Origin: CAZDXJ01 sp050303615
Lineage (GTDB): Bacteria > Pseudomonadota > Gammaproteobacteria > Methylococcales > Methylomonadaceae
Direction of reading: 5' to 3'
DNA: 64,000 nt
NCBI GenBank assembly: GCA_050303615.1
Contig: JBNLCC010000029.1
Location: forward strand, 1-64,000
Position numbers and translations under genes: made by a program. The stretch's first letter is position 1. Each line of letters begins with the position of its first letter. Below, piece by piece: positions 18,377 to 27,762 of this stretch. Under the pieces are notes generated by a model. It was given only the letters and a program-made list of their open reading frames with translations, had not been told where the DNA came from and did not search any database.

Positions 18377-19429
18377 ATGGCGATAAATAATAACATCCTG
18401 GTCACCGGCGGTGCCGGCTATATCGGCAGTCATACCTGCGTGGAATTGCTGGAGGCCGATTACAATGTCACTGTTATCGATAATCTGTCGAACAGTAAAA
18501 TCCGCTCAATTGAACGCATCGAAACAATCACCGGAAAAACGCTGAACTTCTACCAGCTTGATATCAGGGATAAAGCCGCGCTGGCAACGGTTTTCGCCAA
18601 GGAGAACTTCGATTCAGTAATACATTTTGCCGGTCTGAAGGCGGTGGGCGAGTCCTGCCTGCGTCCTTTGGCTTATTATGACAATAATTTTTGCGGTACG
18701 GTAGCGTTAACCGAAGTCATGGCAGAGGCAGGCGTGCATAAACTGGTATTCAGCTCTTCGGCAACGGTTTACGGTGATCCTCACGCTGTGCCCATTGTCG
18801 AAAATTTCCCTTTAGCCGCAACTAATCCATATGGCCGTACCAAGTTGATGATTGAGGATTTGTTGAGGGACATTGCAGCGACCGATGCGCTGAGCGAAGT
18901 TACAACACCCTGGAAAATCGCGTTATTACGTTATTTTAATCCGATCGGTGCGCATCAGAGCGGGTTGATCGGCGAAGATCCAAATGGGATTCCCAACAAT
19001 CTGATGCCTTATATCTCTCAGGTTGCGATTGGCAGATTGCAGCGACTATCGGTGTTTGGCGATGACTACCCAACCAGCGACGGCACCGGGGTTAGGGATT
19101 ATATTCATGTCGTTGATTTGGCGCAGGGACATTTAAAGGCTTTGCAGGCCTTGGCTGAACCGCGCTTCAGTCGGGGTGTTTGCCGGGCCTTTAATTTAGG
19201 AACCGGAAAAGGGTATAGTGTTTTGGAATTGATCGAGACTTTTGAACGTGTGACCGGTAAAAAAATCGATTATAAGATAGCTCCCAGGCGTTCGGGTGAT
19301 ATTGCCGAATGTTACGCAGATCCCGGATTTGCATTACAGGAATTGAAGTGGCAGGCGAGAAAAAATCTCGCAGATATGGTCGCTGATTCATGGCGCTGGC
19401 AACAGAATAATCCCCGTGGCTTTGAATAA
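18377..19429 (+). CDS. galE: UDP-glucose 4-epimerase
   Basis: A 350-residue short-chain dehydrogenase-type epimerase interconverting UDP-glucose and UDP-galactose. The NAD-binding VTGGAGYIGSHT is at the N-terminus, the catalytic Y-X3-K is in NPYGRTKLMIED, and the SSSATVYG serine/threonine is present. The GALE-type substrate region (RYFNPIGAHQSGLIGEDPNGIPNNLMPYISQVA) and GTGVRDYIHVVDLA are intact. The length is close to the usual 338. It starts six bases after cysC, so the two are probably co-transcribed, and a strong terminator follows at 19475. Confidence 0.96.
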   Translation: MAINNNILVTGGAGYIGSHTCVELLEADYNVTVIDNLSNSKIRSIERIETITGKTLNFYQLDIRDKAALATVFAKENFDSVIHFAGLKAVGESCLRPLAYYDNNFCGTVALTEVMAEAGVHKLVFSSSATVYGDPHAVPIVENFPLAATNPYGRTKLMIEDLLRDIAATDALSEVTTPWKIALLRYFNPIGAHQSGLIGEDPNGIPNNLMPYISQVAIGRLQRLSVFGDDYPTSDGTGVRDYIHVVDLAQGHLKALQALAEPRFSRGVCRAFNLGTGKGYSVLELIETFERVTGKKIDYKIAPRRSGDIAECYADPGFALQELKWQARKNLADMVADSWRWQQNNPRGFE

Positions 19430-19474
19430 CATACGAACGGGGCTTTATTAAACACGCTTCGTAGAGGAATTTGG

Positions 19475-19502
19475 AAAACTGCCGTCTTGCGGCAGTTTTT
19501 GC
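19475..19502 (+). terminator. Rho-independent terminator after galE
   Basis: AAAACTGCCG at 19475-19484 pairs with CGGCAGTTTT at 19490-19499 around a five-base loop and runs straight into T residues. It separates the cysC-galE unit from manC, so manC probably has its own start of transcription or depends on read-through. Confidence 0.85.
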
Positions 19503-19541
19503 TGCTACGGCTTTTCAGTAGTCTATCAAGGTAGGGAAAAA

Positions 19542-20954
19542 ATGATTCCAGTAATTTTATCAGGCGGCTCGGGAACAAGACTTTGGCCGTTATCAAGAGG
19601 GGATTACCCTAAGCAGTTTTTACCCCTTGTTTCAAATAAAACCATGCTGCAGAATACCATGCTCCGTTTGGAGGGAATAGAGGCGTTGCAAAGTCCGATT
19701 ACCATCTGCAACGAGAATCACCGGTTTATCGTTGCGGAGCAATTGTACGAAATCGGTGTGCGCCCGGCAGCGATCATTCTTGAACCGATAGGGAAAAATA
19801 CCGCACCGGCGGCGGCCATAGCCGCCATGGCTGCAGAATCGGAAGAAGCTATCCTGTTGATTTTACCGGCCGATCATGTCATTCGGAATGAAGCGGTTTT
19901 CCAGGCGGCAGTGGCACAAGCAAAACAATTGGCCGCTGCGGATATGCTGGTTACGTTCGGTATCGTGCCAACCGAACCGGCAACCGGTTATGGTTATATC
20001 AAGCGTGGCGGGCAAAAAAATTGCGGCGCGTTCGATGTTGCCGGCTTTGTTGAAAAACCGAATTTCGATAGCGCTGTAAACTATGTAGACAGTGGTGATT
20101 ACTATTGGAATAGCGGTATGTTTGTCTTTAAAGCGAAGCGTTTTTTACAGGAGCTGGAAAAATATCATCCGCAAATGCTGGCTTTTGCCCGCAAAGCGTT
20201 TGATGCAGCCAAAAAGGATATGGACTTTATTCGTCTGGACAAAACTATTTTTTCCGAATGTCCGGCAGATTCGATTGATTATGCGGTAATGGAAAAAACC
20301 GATCAGGCAGTCATGGTTCCACTGGACGCCGGTTGGAACGATGTCGGCTCCTGGTCTGCCCTGTGGGATGTGGCTGATAAAGATGACAACGGCAATGTCA
20401 TTCATGGTGATGTATTGACCGTCGATTCAAAATCGTCATTTATTCATGCGGAAAAAAAATTAGTTGCCGCTGTCGGTGTTAATGATTTAGTCATTGTTGA
20501 AACCGACGACGCAGTAATGGTGGCGCCTAAGGAAAGGGTCCAGGAAGTCAAGGGCATTGTTGCGCAGTTAAAAAAAATGCATCGATGTGAAGCGGACAAC
20601 CATCGCAAGGTCTACCGTCCTTGGGGAACTTATGATTCAGTCGATACCAGGGAACGCCATCAAACCAAACGTATTGTCGTCAAACCGGGTGCGAAACTTT
20701 CACGCCAAATGCATCATCATCGTGCCGAGCACTGGATTGTCGTGAAGGGAACCGCTAAAGTTACCAAAGGGGATGAGCAGATATTGCTTTCAGAAAACGA
20801 ATCGACCTATATTCCTCTGGGTGTGGTGCACTGTTTGGAGAATCCCGGGATAATTCCTTTAGAAATGATAGAAGTTCAATCGGGAAGTTATCTGGGAGAG
20901 GATGACATTGTGAGGTTAGATGACCCATATGGCCGTGCCGTCCTTGAAAAGTAA
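19542..20954 (+). CDS. manC: Mannose-1-phosphate guanylyltransferase / mannose-6-phosphate isomerase
   Basis: A 470-residue two-domain enzyme for GDP-mannose. The N-terminal nucleotidyltransferase has ILSGGSGTRLWPLSRGDYPKQFLPL (residues 5-29) and FVEKPN near residue 170. The C-terminal cupin-type isomerase domain starts near YRPWGTYDSVD (about residue 360) and contains the metal-binding MHHHRAEHWIVVKGTA. This is the AlgA/ManC/CpsB architecture. It feeds mannose, fucose or mannuronate residues of surface polysaccharides. It follows galE after a terminator and precedes galU by 205 bases; that gap contains only a weak 41-codon frame. Confidence 0.96.
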   Translation: MIPVILSGGSGTRLWPLSRGDYPKQFLPLVSNKTMLQNTMLRLEGIEALQSPITICNENHRFIVAEQLYEIGVRPAAIILEPIGKNTAPAAAIAAMAAESEEAILLILPADHVIRNEAVFQAAVAQAKQLAAADMLVTFGIVPTEPATGYGYIKRGGQKNCGAFDVAGFVEKPNFDSAVNYVDSGDYYWNSGMFVFKAKRFLQELEKYHPQMLAFARKAFDAAKKDMDFIRLDKTIFSECPADSIDYAVMEKTDQAVMVPLDAGWNDVGSWSALWDVADKDDNGNVIHGDVLTVDSKSSFIHAEKKLVAAVGVNDLVIVETDDAVMVAPKERVQEVKGIVAQLKKMHRCEADNHRKVYRPWGTYDSVDTRERHQTKRIVVKPGAKLSRQMHHHRAEHWIVVKGTAKVTKGDEQILLSENESTYIPLGVVHCLENPGIIPLEMIEVQSGSYLGEDDIVRLDDPYGRAVLEK

Positions 20955-21159
20955 GAGCTACTTCAGGATTTGATCAACCGATATTGATGAACGAATTAGG
21001 TTCAAGGGCCACTGTGCAGCCTTATCCTCAACCGGTGTCAATCCTTAGTTTAAATCAGCAAGGTGAGGATTTATTGAGTTCCGCTGCTTTTCCCGATGGG
21101 CTGCAGCTTTAATAGAGCGTTATTGTTTTAATCATTATTGACCGAAAAGATAAATCAGA

Positions 21160-22038
21160 ATGAAGAAAAGAATTACCAAAGCCGTTTTTCCTGTTGCCGG
21201 TCTGGGAACGCGTTTTTTACCGGCAACCAAAGCCAGTCCGAAAGAAATGCTGCCTGTTGTGGATAAACCACTGATTCAGTATGCTGTCGAAGAAGCCGTA
21301 GCGGCTGGAATCGATACAATGGTTTTCATAACCGGTAGGAATAAACGTTCTATCCCGGACCATTTTGACAAAGCCTATGAGTTGGAAAAAGAATTACAGG
21401 AACGAGGTAAAACCGAGACGCTAAAAATCGTGCAGGAGATTATTCCCCCGCATGTTTGCTGCGTATTTATTCGTCAAGCCGAGGCGTTGGGTTTGGGGCA
21501 TGCCGTCAATTGTGCAAAGCCGGTAGTCGGCGATGAGCCGTTTGCGGTGATTCTGGCCGATGATCTGGTGGAAGATTCAGGGCGCGGCTGCATGGCGCAA
21601 ATGGTGGATTTGTTTGAAAAGGAACAAAACAGCATTTTGGGCGTGGAAAAGATCGAGCCTGCTGAAACCGTCAATTACGGTATTGTCAAAGTGAAGGAAA
21701 TGCTGCCGCTAGTGGGTAGGGTGGAGACCATCATTGAAAAACCCAAGCCTGAAAATGCACCGTCAAATCTGGGCGTGGTGGGGCGTTATATTTTGACGCC
21801 GGCAATTTTTGATAAAATCGACAAAATTGGTGCGGGAACCGGTGGTGAAATTCAGTTGACTGATGCTATTGCGGAACTGTTGCAGGATGAGCCGGTATTG
21901 GCCTATCAATTTCAAGGTAAGCGCTATGATTGCGGCTCCAAATTGGGTTATTTGATAGCAACTGTAGAACATGGTTTACTGCATGACGAGTTAAAGGCGG
22001 ATTTCCAGGCGTATTTAAAGCAACTGGTATTGGAGTGA
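21160..22038 (+). CDS. galU: UTP-glucose-1-phosphate uridylyltransferase
   Basis: A 292-residue enzyme making UDP-glucose, the substrate of GalE. The nucleotide-binding VFPVAGLGTRFLPATKASPKEMLPVVDKPLIQYAVEEA opening is complete, with DDLVED for the metal-binding aspartate, VEKIEPAETVNYGIV, and the C-terminal KRYDCGSKLGYL. Length is normal. Together with galE and manC it forms a small sugar-nucleotide group that supports exopolysaccharide or lipopolysaccharide synthesis, although no glycosyltransferase or export gene lies nearby. It converges with the aminotransferase gene. Confidence 0.97.
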   Translation: MKKRITKAVFPVAGLGTRFLPATKASPKEMLPVVDKPLIQYAVEEAVAAGIDTMVFITGRNKRSIPDHFDKAYELEKELQERGKTETLKIVQEIIPPHVCCVFIRQAEALGLGHAVNCAKPVVGDEPFAVILADDLVEDSGRGCMAQMVDLFEKEQNSILGVEKIEPAETVNYGIVKVKEMLPLVGRVETIIEKPKPENAPSNLGVVGRYILTPAIFDKIDKIGAGTGGEIQLTDAIAELLQDEPVLAYQFQGKRYDCGSKLGYLIATVEHGLLHDELKADFQAYLKQLVLE

Positions 22039-22055
22039 ACCTGATTTGGTAAGAG

Positions 22056-22090
22056 CCAAGACAGGGCCGATGATATAGTCCCTGTCCTGG
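22056..22090. terminator. Hairpin between convergent galU and aminotransferase genes
   Basis: CCAAGACAGGG at 22056-22066 and CCCTGTCCTGG at 22080-22090 pair over eleven positions with one mismatch around a 13-base loop. It lies 18 bases after the galU stop. No T run follows on the plus strand, so its termination ability is uncertain; it could act for either convergent transcript. Confidence 0.45.
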
Positions 22091-22127
22091 TCGTGGTTTA
22101 AGCATCGATTTTAAGATAAAAAGCGGC

Positions 22128-23309
22128 TCAAATCACTTTGCTGATTCTGTCCAAAGCGTTTTGTAAATTTTCCATGCTGGTGGCAATGGAAATCCTGATA
22201 TGTCCCGGACAGCCGAAGGCAGAGCCGGGGACCAGTGCGACACCGGCGGCTTTTAGCAGATATTCGGCAAAATCCACGTCATTATTAATCCCATCCAGTT
22301 TCGTGATTACGGCTTCGATATTCGGAAAAACATAAAAGGTTCCGTCAGTGGCCAAGCAGTCAATTCCCGGCATGTCATTTAATGTGGCGACGACATAATC
22401 ATGCCGTTTTTTAAATGCCGCCAGCATTGTGTCGATACAGCTTTGATCTCCGGTAAGCGCCGCTTCTGCTGCAACCTGGGAAATGGAGGTGGGATTGGAC
22501 GTGCTTTGCGATTGAATTTTGCGCATGGCGGTGACGATGTCCGCAGGCCCAGCTGCATAGCCGATGCGCCAGCCTGTCATTGAATAGGCTTTGGATACAC
22601 CGTTTAAAACCATGGTGCGTTCATAAAAATCCGGATTGGCATTGAGAATATTAACAAAACTACCTTTTTGCCAAATAATATGCTCATACATGTCATCGGT
22701 AGCGATGATGATATGCGGGAAGTCCCTTAACACGTTCCCTAACGCGCGTAGTTCGTCGTGCGAATATGCGACGCCGGTTGGATTGGATGGGCTGTTGATG
22801 ACGAATAAGCGGGTGTTCGGGGAGATTGCCGCGCGCAATTGTTCCGGCGTGATTTTAAAATGCTGTTGCTGGGTGGCTTCGATAATTACCGGTTTACCGC
22901 CAGCCAAAAGTACCATATCGGGATAAGAGACCCAGTACGGGGCCGGAATAATGACTTCGTCTCCCGGATTGATCAAGGCCTGGGCCAAATTGAAAAAACT
23001 TTGTTTGCCGCCACAGGAAACCAGGATTTGATTAAGCTGATAGGATAAACCGTTATCTCTGTTGAATTTGTCGATAACTGCCTGTTTCAACCCGGGAGTA
23101 CCGTCGACAGCGGTATATTTGGTAAAGCCGTCGTCCAGAGCGCGGACGGCGGCAGCCTTGATATGCTCCGGGGTATCGAAGTCCGGTTCGCCGGCTCCCA
23201 ACCCGATAATATCTTTGCCTGCGGCGCGTAATTCCGCGGCTCTGGCGGTGACGACCAAGGTCGGTGACGGTTTAACAGTATTGACTCTGTCGGAAAGTTG
23301 GATGCTCAT
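22128..23309 (-). CDS. aspC: Pyridoxal-phosphate aspartate aminotransferase, class I
   Basis: A 393-residue fold-type I aminotransferase of the Ib aspartate aminotransferase group. Visible landmarks are IIGLGAGEPDFDTPEHI near residue 35, the FVINSPSNPTGVAYS loop, the cofactor aspartate in IIATDDMYEHI, and the lysine in NGVSKAYSMTGWRIGYAAGP that binds the cofactor; the C-terminal GHIRISIATS holds the carboxylate-binding Arg. It should exchange amino groups between aspartate and 2-oxoglutarate, and may also accept prephenate as some relatives do. The ATG at 23309 is chosen because GAGGA precedes it; a longer reading from 23372 has no site. The symbol is by function, as several names are used for this group. 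Confidence 0.9.
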   Translation of the reverse strand: MSIQLSDRVNTVKPSPTLVVTARAAELRAAGKDIIGLGAGEPDFDTPEHIKAAAVRALDDGFTKYTAVDGTPGLKQAVIDKFNRDNGLSYQLNQILVSCGGKQSFFNLAQALINPGDEVIIPAPYWVSYPDMVLLAGGKPVIIEATQQQHFKITPEQLRAAISPNTRLFVINSPSNPTGVAYSHDELRALGNVLRDFPHIIIATDDMYEHIIWQKGSFVNILNANPDFYERTMVLNGVSKAYSMTGWRIGYAAGPADIVTAMRKIQSQSTSNPTSISQVAAEAALTGDQSCIDTMLAAFKKRHDYVVATLNDMPGIDCLATDGTFYVFPNIEAVITKLDGINNDVDFAEYLLKAAGVALVPGSAFGCPGHIRISIATSMENLQNALDRISKVI

Positions 23310-23421
23310 GTTTCCTCGTGATAGTGAACGATGCCCTGTAAAAATGAAATTATACTCCATGTATAATAGCAATTTAAATTCTTGAGCCTACTCAGTTGGA
23401 GTAATTTTAATCGTTGCCATT

Positions 23422-25422
23422 ATGTCAATAAATAAACCGTTCAAAATTCGGAGTCGTTTCGAGCCTGCCGGCGATCAGCCGGAAGCGATCAGCAGGCTTG
23501 TTGAAGGTTTGACCGACGGCGAAGTGCATCAGACGTTACTTGGGGTAACCGGCTCCGGTAAAACATTTACCATTGCCAATATGATCAATCGGGTGCAGCG
23601 CCCGGCGATGATTCTGGCGCCAAATAAAACCCTGGCGGCACAGCTTTATGGCGAAATGAAGGAGTTTTTTCCGGAAAACAGCGTCGAGTATTTTGTATCC
23701 TATTATGATTATTACCAGCCGGAAGCTTATGTGCCGGCTTCCGATACCTTCATTGAAAAGGATGCTTCGCTTAACGAGCATATTGAACAAATGCGCCTGT
23801 CGGCTACCAAGGCATTGATTGAACGCAGGGATACGATCGTTGTGGCAACCGTGTCCTCTATCTACGGCCTGGGCGAACCTGAATCCTATTTTCAGATGGT
23901 GCTGCATTTGGTCAGGGGGGATCTGATTGATCAGCGCAGTATTGTTCGCCGCCTGGCAGAAATGCAATATACCCGTAATGATACCGAACTGCGCCGCGCT
24001 ACCTACCGCGTCAGAGGGGAAGTGATCGATGTCTTCCCCGCCGAATCGGATCAGGAAGCCTTAAGGATCGAACTGTTTGATGACGAAGTGGAACGATTAT
24101 CGTTATTTGATCCGCTGACCGGTGAAATTCTCAGCCGTATTGCCCGATTTACCCTCTATCCGAAAACCCACTATGTTACCCCCAGGGAAAAGCTGCTGAC
24201 TGCTGTCGAACAAATCAAAATGGAACTGAAAGACCGGTTGCAACAGCTACGTTCGCTGAATAAGCTGGTTGAGGCACAGCGTTTGGAACAGAGAACCCTA
24301 TTTGACATCGAAATGATTCTGGAGGTGGGTTATTGTTCCGGGATTGAAAATTATTCACGTTATTTGTCCGGGCGTAACGCCGGCGAGTCGCCGCCGACCA
24401 TGTTTGATTATTTACCGGATGATGCGCTGGTTGTTATTGACGAAAGCCATGTGACGATCCCGCAAATCGGTGCCATGTATAAAGGAGACCGGTCGCGTAA
24501 GGAAACGCTGGTAGAGTATGGATTCCGCCTGCCTTCGGCCCTGGATAACAGGCCGTTGCGCTTTGAAGAGTTCGAAGCCCGGTCGCCGCAACGGATTTAT
24601 GTTTCGGCAACCCCCGGTCCTTACGAAAAACAACATTCCGGTGTGTTTGTCGAACAGGTCGTGCGACCAACCGGCTTGTTGGATCCGGAAGTTGAGGTGC
24701 GTCCGGCAACAACGCAGGTTGACGATTTGTTGTCGGAAATCAATGCCCGTACCACCGTGGGTGAGCGGGTGCTGGTGACGACGCTGACCAAAAGAATGTC
24801 GGAGGATCTGACCGAGTATCTAATGGAGCATGATATCAAAGTACGCTATTTGCATTCGGATATCGAGACCGTTGAACGAGTCGAAATTATACGTGATTTA
24901 CGCTTGGGGCAATTCGATGTTTTGGTAGGCATCAACCTGTTGCGCGAGGGGTTGGATATACCGGAAGTATCTTTGGTTGCCATTTTGGATGCCGATAAGG
25001 AAGGTTTTTTACGTTCTGTGGTTTCCTTGGTGCAGACCATAGGCCGGGCGGCAAGAAATGCCCACGGCAAGGCGATACTTTATGGCGATAAAATTACCCG
25101 ATCCATGCAGCAAGCAATTGATGAAACGGAACGCCGTCGGGAAAAGCAACAAAAATTCAATCAGCGGCACGGAATACAACCGCAGACCATATACAAAGCG
25201 GTGACCGATATCCTGGAACTTGCCATCCCCGGGGCGGGGCCCGGGCAACGTAAAGTGGCGGAACCGAAACCTCCCTACAAAAAACTCTCTTCAGCGGAAA
25301 TGGGTAAGCAAATCCAACGATTGGAGGATCAAATGTACCGCTGCGCCAAAGATCTGGAATTTGAGGAGGCGGCAAAAATCAGGGATCAAATCAAACAACT
25401 TGAAGCCGAAATGATGGCATAA
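23422..25422 (+). CDS. uvrB: Excinuclease ABC subunit B
   Basis: A 666-residue helicase-like repair protein of normal length. Walker A is GVTGSGKTFT (residues 41-50). The damage-probing beta-hairpin carries SYYDYYQPEAYVP, the DEAD-like box is VVIDESHVT, and helicase motifs V and VI appear as GINLLREGLDIPEVSLVAILDADKEGFLRS and QTIGRAARN. The C-terminal UVR domain (EMGKQIQRLEDQMYRCAKDLEFEEAAKIRDQI) contacts UvrC. It works with UvrA encoded at 13346. A TATAAT at 23362-23367 may be part of its promoter, but no LexA box is evident between the divergent aminotransferase gene and uvrB. Confidence 0.98.
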   Translation: MSINKPFKIRSRFEPAGDQPEAISRLVEGLTDGEVHQTLLGVTGSGKTFTIANMINRVQRPAMILAPNKTLAAQLYGEMKEFFPENSVEYFVSYYDYYQPEAYVPASDTFIEKDASLNEHIEQMRLSATKALIERRDTIVVATVSSIYGLGEPESYFQMVLHLVRGDLIDQRSIVRRLAEMQYTRNDTELRRATYRVRGEVIDVFPAESDQEALRIELFDDEVERLSLFDPLTGEILSRIARFTLYPKTHYVTPREKLLTAVEQIKMELKDRLQQLRSLNKLVEAQRLEQRTLFDIEMILEVGYCSGIENYSRYLSGRNAGESPPTMFDYLPDDALVVIDESHVTIPQIGAMYKGDRSRKETLVEYGFRLPSALDNRPLRFEEFEARSPQRIYVSATPGPYEKQHSGVFVEQVVRPTGLLDPEVEVRPATTQVDDLLSEINARTTVGERVLVTTLTKRMSEDLTEYLMEHDIKVRYLHSDIETVERVEIIRDLRLGQFDVLVGINLLREGLDIPEVSLVAILDADKEGFLRSVVSLVQTIGRAARNAHGKAILYGDKITRSMQQAIDETERRREKQQKFNQRHGIQPQTIYKAVTDILELAIPGAGPGQRKVAEPKPPYKKLSSAEMGKQIQRLEDQMYRCAKDLEFEEAAKIRDQIKQLEAEMMA

Positions 25423-25494
25423 AGCGGGTCCCGCATCAGCTTTTATAGAGGCTGATTCATTCGGTTTAAATTTGAAAAAAAGCAATATTAAGCT

Positions 25495-25522
25495 TTGCAA
25501 ACCTTCAATATAAAGCTATAAT
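25495..25522 (+). promoter_or_regulatory. Sigma-70 type promoter of tRNA-Val
   Basis: TTGCAA at 25495-25500 and a perfect TATAAT at 25517-25522 are separated by 16 bases. Transcription would start near 25529, about 20 bases before the mature tRNA, which fits a single tRNA transcript ending at the terminator at 25633. Confidence 0.7.
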
Positions 25523-25548
25523 GACTAGCTCAATTGCTAAGGCATTTT

Positions 25549-25625
25549 AGGCGCGTAGCTCAGTTGGTTAGAGCACCACCTTGACATGGTGGGGGTCGGT
25601 GGTTCGAATCCACTCGTGCCTACCA
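25549..25625 (+). tRNA. tRNA-Val (anticodon GAC)
   Basis: A 77-base tRNA with encoded CCA. The acceptor arm AGGCGCG (25549-25555) pairs with CGTGCCT (25615-25621), with one G-U pair. The D arm contains AGCTCAGTTGGTTAGAGC, the anticodon arm CCACC-TTGACAT-GGTGG places GAC at the decoding position, and the T arm has GGTTCGAATCC. Anticodon and body closely match the known gammaproteobacterial tRNA-Val(GAC). It lies between uvrB and thrS with its own promoter and terminator. Confidence 0.97.
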
Positions 25626-25632
25626 GAATACG

Positions 25633-25659
25633 AAGCATCGCATTGGCGGTGCTTTTTTT
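25633..25659 (+). terminator. Rho-independent terminator of tRNA-Val
   Basis: AAGCATCGC at 25633-25641 pairs with GCGGTGCTT at 25646-25654 (one U-G pair) around an ATTG loop and is followed by a run of T. It lies eight bases after the CCA end. Confidence 0.88.
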
Positions 25660-25828
25660 ATTCATGGGCATGCGCCCGCAAGTTTAGTCGGCTAAAGTCT
25701 CGGAAGCAAGGGAGAGAATGTCTTTCTATCGGTTGGATTTGGAATGTTTTAGTTGGACTTCTTGTCGCAATTTAGCCTACAATTATTTTTTGATATTGCC
25801 GCTTTCTTAGGATAATTTGATTTTATAA

Positions 25829-27736
25829 ATGCCCGTTATTACCCTTCCTGACGGTTCACAGCGTGAATTTGATCATGCCGTTTCAGTAATGGATGTCGCC
25901 AGTTCGATAGGTGCCGGTTTGGCTAAAGCGACCCTGGCAGGCAAGGTAAACGATAAGCTGGTTGATGCCAGTACCCTAATCGAACAGGATGCGGCATTAC
26001 AGATTATCACTGCCAAGGATCAAGACGGACTGGAAATTATCCGCCATTCGACAGCGCATTTGCTGGCACAGGCCGTTAAGCAGCTGTTCCCCGACGCGCA
26101 GGTGACCATCGGTCCGGTTATAGAAAACGGTTTTTACTATGACTTTGCGTACCAACGGCCGTTTACTCCTGAAGACCTCCTTGCCATCGAGAAAAAAATG
26201 CAGCAATTGGCTGCCGAGGATTGCCAGGTCAGTCGTTCGCTAATGCCCAGGGATGAGGCCGTGAAATTTTTCCGTGAGCAGGCTGAGCAATATAAAGCCG
26301 AAATTATCGAATCCATTCCGGTCAATGAAGATCTGTCGCTTTATACCCAGGGGGAATTTACCGACTTATGCCGCGGCCCGCATGTGCCGTCGACCGGAAA
26401 GCTGAAGGCGTTTAAATTGATGAAAATTGCCGGTGCCTATTGGCGCGGTGATTCAAACAATGAAATGCTGCAGCGGATTTATGGTACTGCATGGGCCGAT
26501 AAAAAGGATTTAAAAGCTTATTTACATCGTTTGGAAGAAGCCGAAAAGCGCGATCATCGCAAGTTAGCCAAAACGCTGGATTTGTTCCATACTCAGGAAG
26601 AAGCGCCTGGCATGGTGTTCTGGCATGAAAAGGGCTGGACGATATACCAGCAGGTTGAGCAATACATAAGGCATAAGCTGTTTTTAAACGGTTACAGCGA
26701 AGTAAAAACCCCTCAGGTGGTCGATCGTTCTTTGTGGGAAAAATCAGGTCACTGGGATAAATTTGGGGATATGATTTTTACGACGCATTCCGAGCATCGT
26801 GATTATGCCGTCAAGCCAATGAATTGTCCCTGTCATATTCAAATCTACAATCAGGGTATTAAAAGTTACCGTGATTTGCCGATTCGTTTGGCGGAATTCG
26901 GCTCCTGTCACCGCAATGAACCTTCAGGCACTCTGCACGGCTTGATGCGAGTCAGAAATTTTGTACAGGACGATGCCCATATATTCTGTACCGAAAATCA
27001 GGTTCAAGATGAAGTTTCGATTTTTATCGATCTGTTGTTTGATGTCTATAAAGATTTTGGTTTTGAAGAGATTCTAATTAAATTGTCCACACGACCAGAA
27101 AACAGGGTGGGCGATGATGCGGTTTGGGACAAGGCGGAGAGTGCATTAGAACTGGCGTTGAACAACAAGGGCCTTGTTTGGGAACTGCAGCCCGGTGAAG
27201 GTGCCTTTTACGGCCCTAAAATTGAATTTTCTCTCAGGGATTGTATCGGCCGGGTATGGCAATGCGGCACCATACAGGTGGACTTCTCGATGCCAGCCAG
27301 ACTGGACGCTACCTATATTGCGGAAGATGGCTCCAAACAGGTGCCGGTTATGTTGCATCGCGCCATCCTCGGCTCGTTGGAACGCTTTATCGGCATTTTG
27401 ATTGAACAACATGCCGGAACATTTCCGCTGTGGTTGTCTCCGATACAGGTGGTGCTGCTGAATATTGCCGATCGCCACGCCGAATATGCGCAGCGATTGA
27501 AGGAAAAATTCGATGCGGCAGGTCTTCGAGTAAAATTAGACTTGAGAAATGAAAAGATCGGATTTAAAATTCGCGAGCACTCTATGCAGCGCATACCGTA
27601 TCTTTTAATAACCGGCGATAAAGAATTAGAGGATCAAACCATTGCTGTGCGCACGCAAAAAGGTGATGATCTGGGTAGTTTTTCAATCGATGAATTCATA
27701 GAAAAATTAAAACAACAGATTGAAAACAAAAAATAA
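25829..27736 (+). CDS. thrS: Threonyl-tRNA synthetase
   Basis: A 635-residue class II synthetase of normal length. The N-terminal TGS domain begins MPVITLPDGSQREF, followed by the editing domain with HSTAHLLAQAVKQLFP (the HxxxH zinc-like site). The catalytic core has KPMNCPCHIQIYNQ, whose Cys binds the active-site zinc, the SYRDLPIRLAEFGSCHRNEPSG motif 2, and HRAILGSLERFIGIL motif 3; the anticodon-binding domain ends the protein. It opens the thrS-infC-rpmI-rplT-pheS-pheT-ihfA order. A possible promoter (TTGGAC 25753-25758, TACAAT 25778-25783) has an unusually long 19-base spacer. Confidence 0.98.
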   Translation: MPVITLPDGSQREFDHAVSVMDVASSIGAGLAKATLAGKVNDKLVDASTLIEQDAALQIITAKDQDGLEIIRHSTAHLLAQAVKQLFPDAQVTIGPVIENGFYYDFAYQRPFTPEDLLAIEKKMQQLAAEDCQVSRSLMPRDEAVKFFREQAEQYKAEIIESIPVNEDLSLYTQGEFTDLCRGPHVPSTGKLKAFKLMKIAGAYWRGDSNNEMLQRIYGTAWADKKDLKAYLHRLEEAEKRDHRKLAKTLDLFHTQEEAPGMVFWHEKGWTIYQQVEQYIRHKLFLNGYSEVKTPQVVDRSLWEKSGHWDKFGDMIFTTHSEHRDYAVKPMNCPCHIQIYNQGIKSYRDLPIRLAEFGSCHRNEPSGTLHGLMRVRNFVQDDAHIFCTENQVQDEVSIFIDLLFDVYKDFGFEEILIKLSTRPENRVGDDAVWDKAESALELALNNKGLVWELQPGEGAFYGPKIEFSLRDCIGRVWQCGTIQVDFSMPARLDATYIAEDGSKQVPVMLHRAILGSLERFIGILIEQHAGTFPLWLSPIQVVLLNIADRHAEYAQRLKEKFDAAGLRVKLDLRNEKIGFKIREHSMQRIPYLLITGDKELEDQTIAVRTQKGDDLGSFSIDEFIEKLKQQIENKK

Positions 27737-27745
27737 TTTTAAGCT

Positions 27746-27762
27746 AGGAGGATCTGGGTATC
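27746..27762 (+). promoter_or_regulatory. infC ribosome binding site with ATC start codon
   Basis: AGGAGG at 27746-27751 is followed after eight bases by ATC at 27760-27762, which opens the IF3 frame. No ATG, GTG or TTG at this position gives a complete N-terminus. Start codons other than ATG/GTG/TTG in infC are the basis of IF3 autoregulation in E. coli (AUU there), because IF3 rejects such codons on the ribosome. Confidence 0.85.

Noticed and set aside
20987..21112. 41-codon ATG frame between manC and galU
   Set aside because: Ribosome-site-like AGGA is too far upstream and the sequence matches nothing I know.
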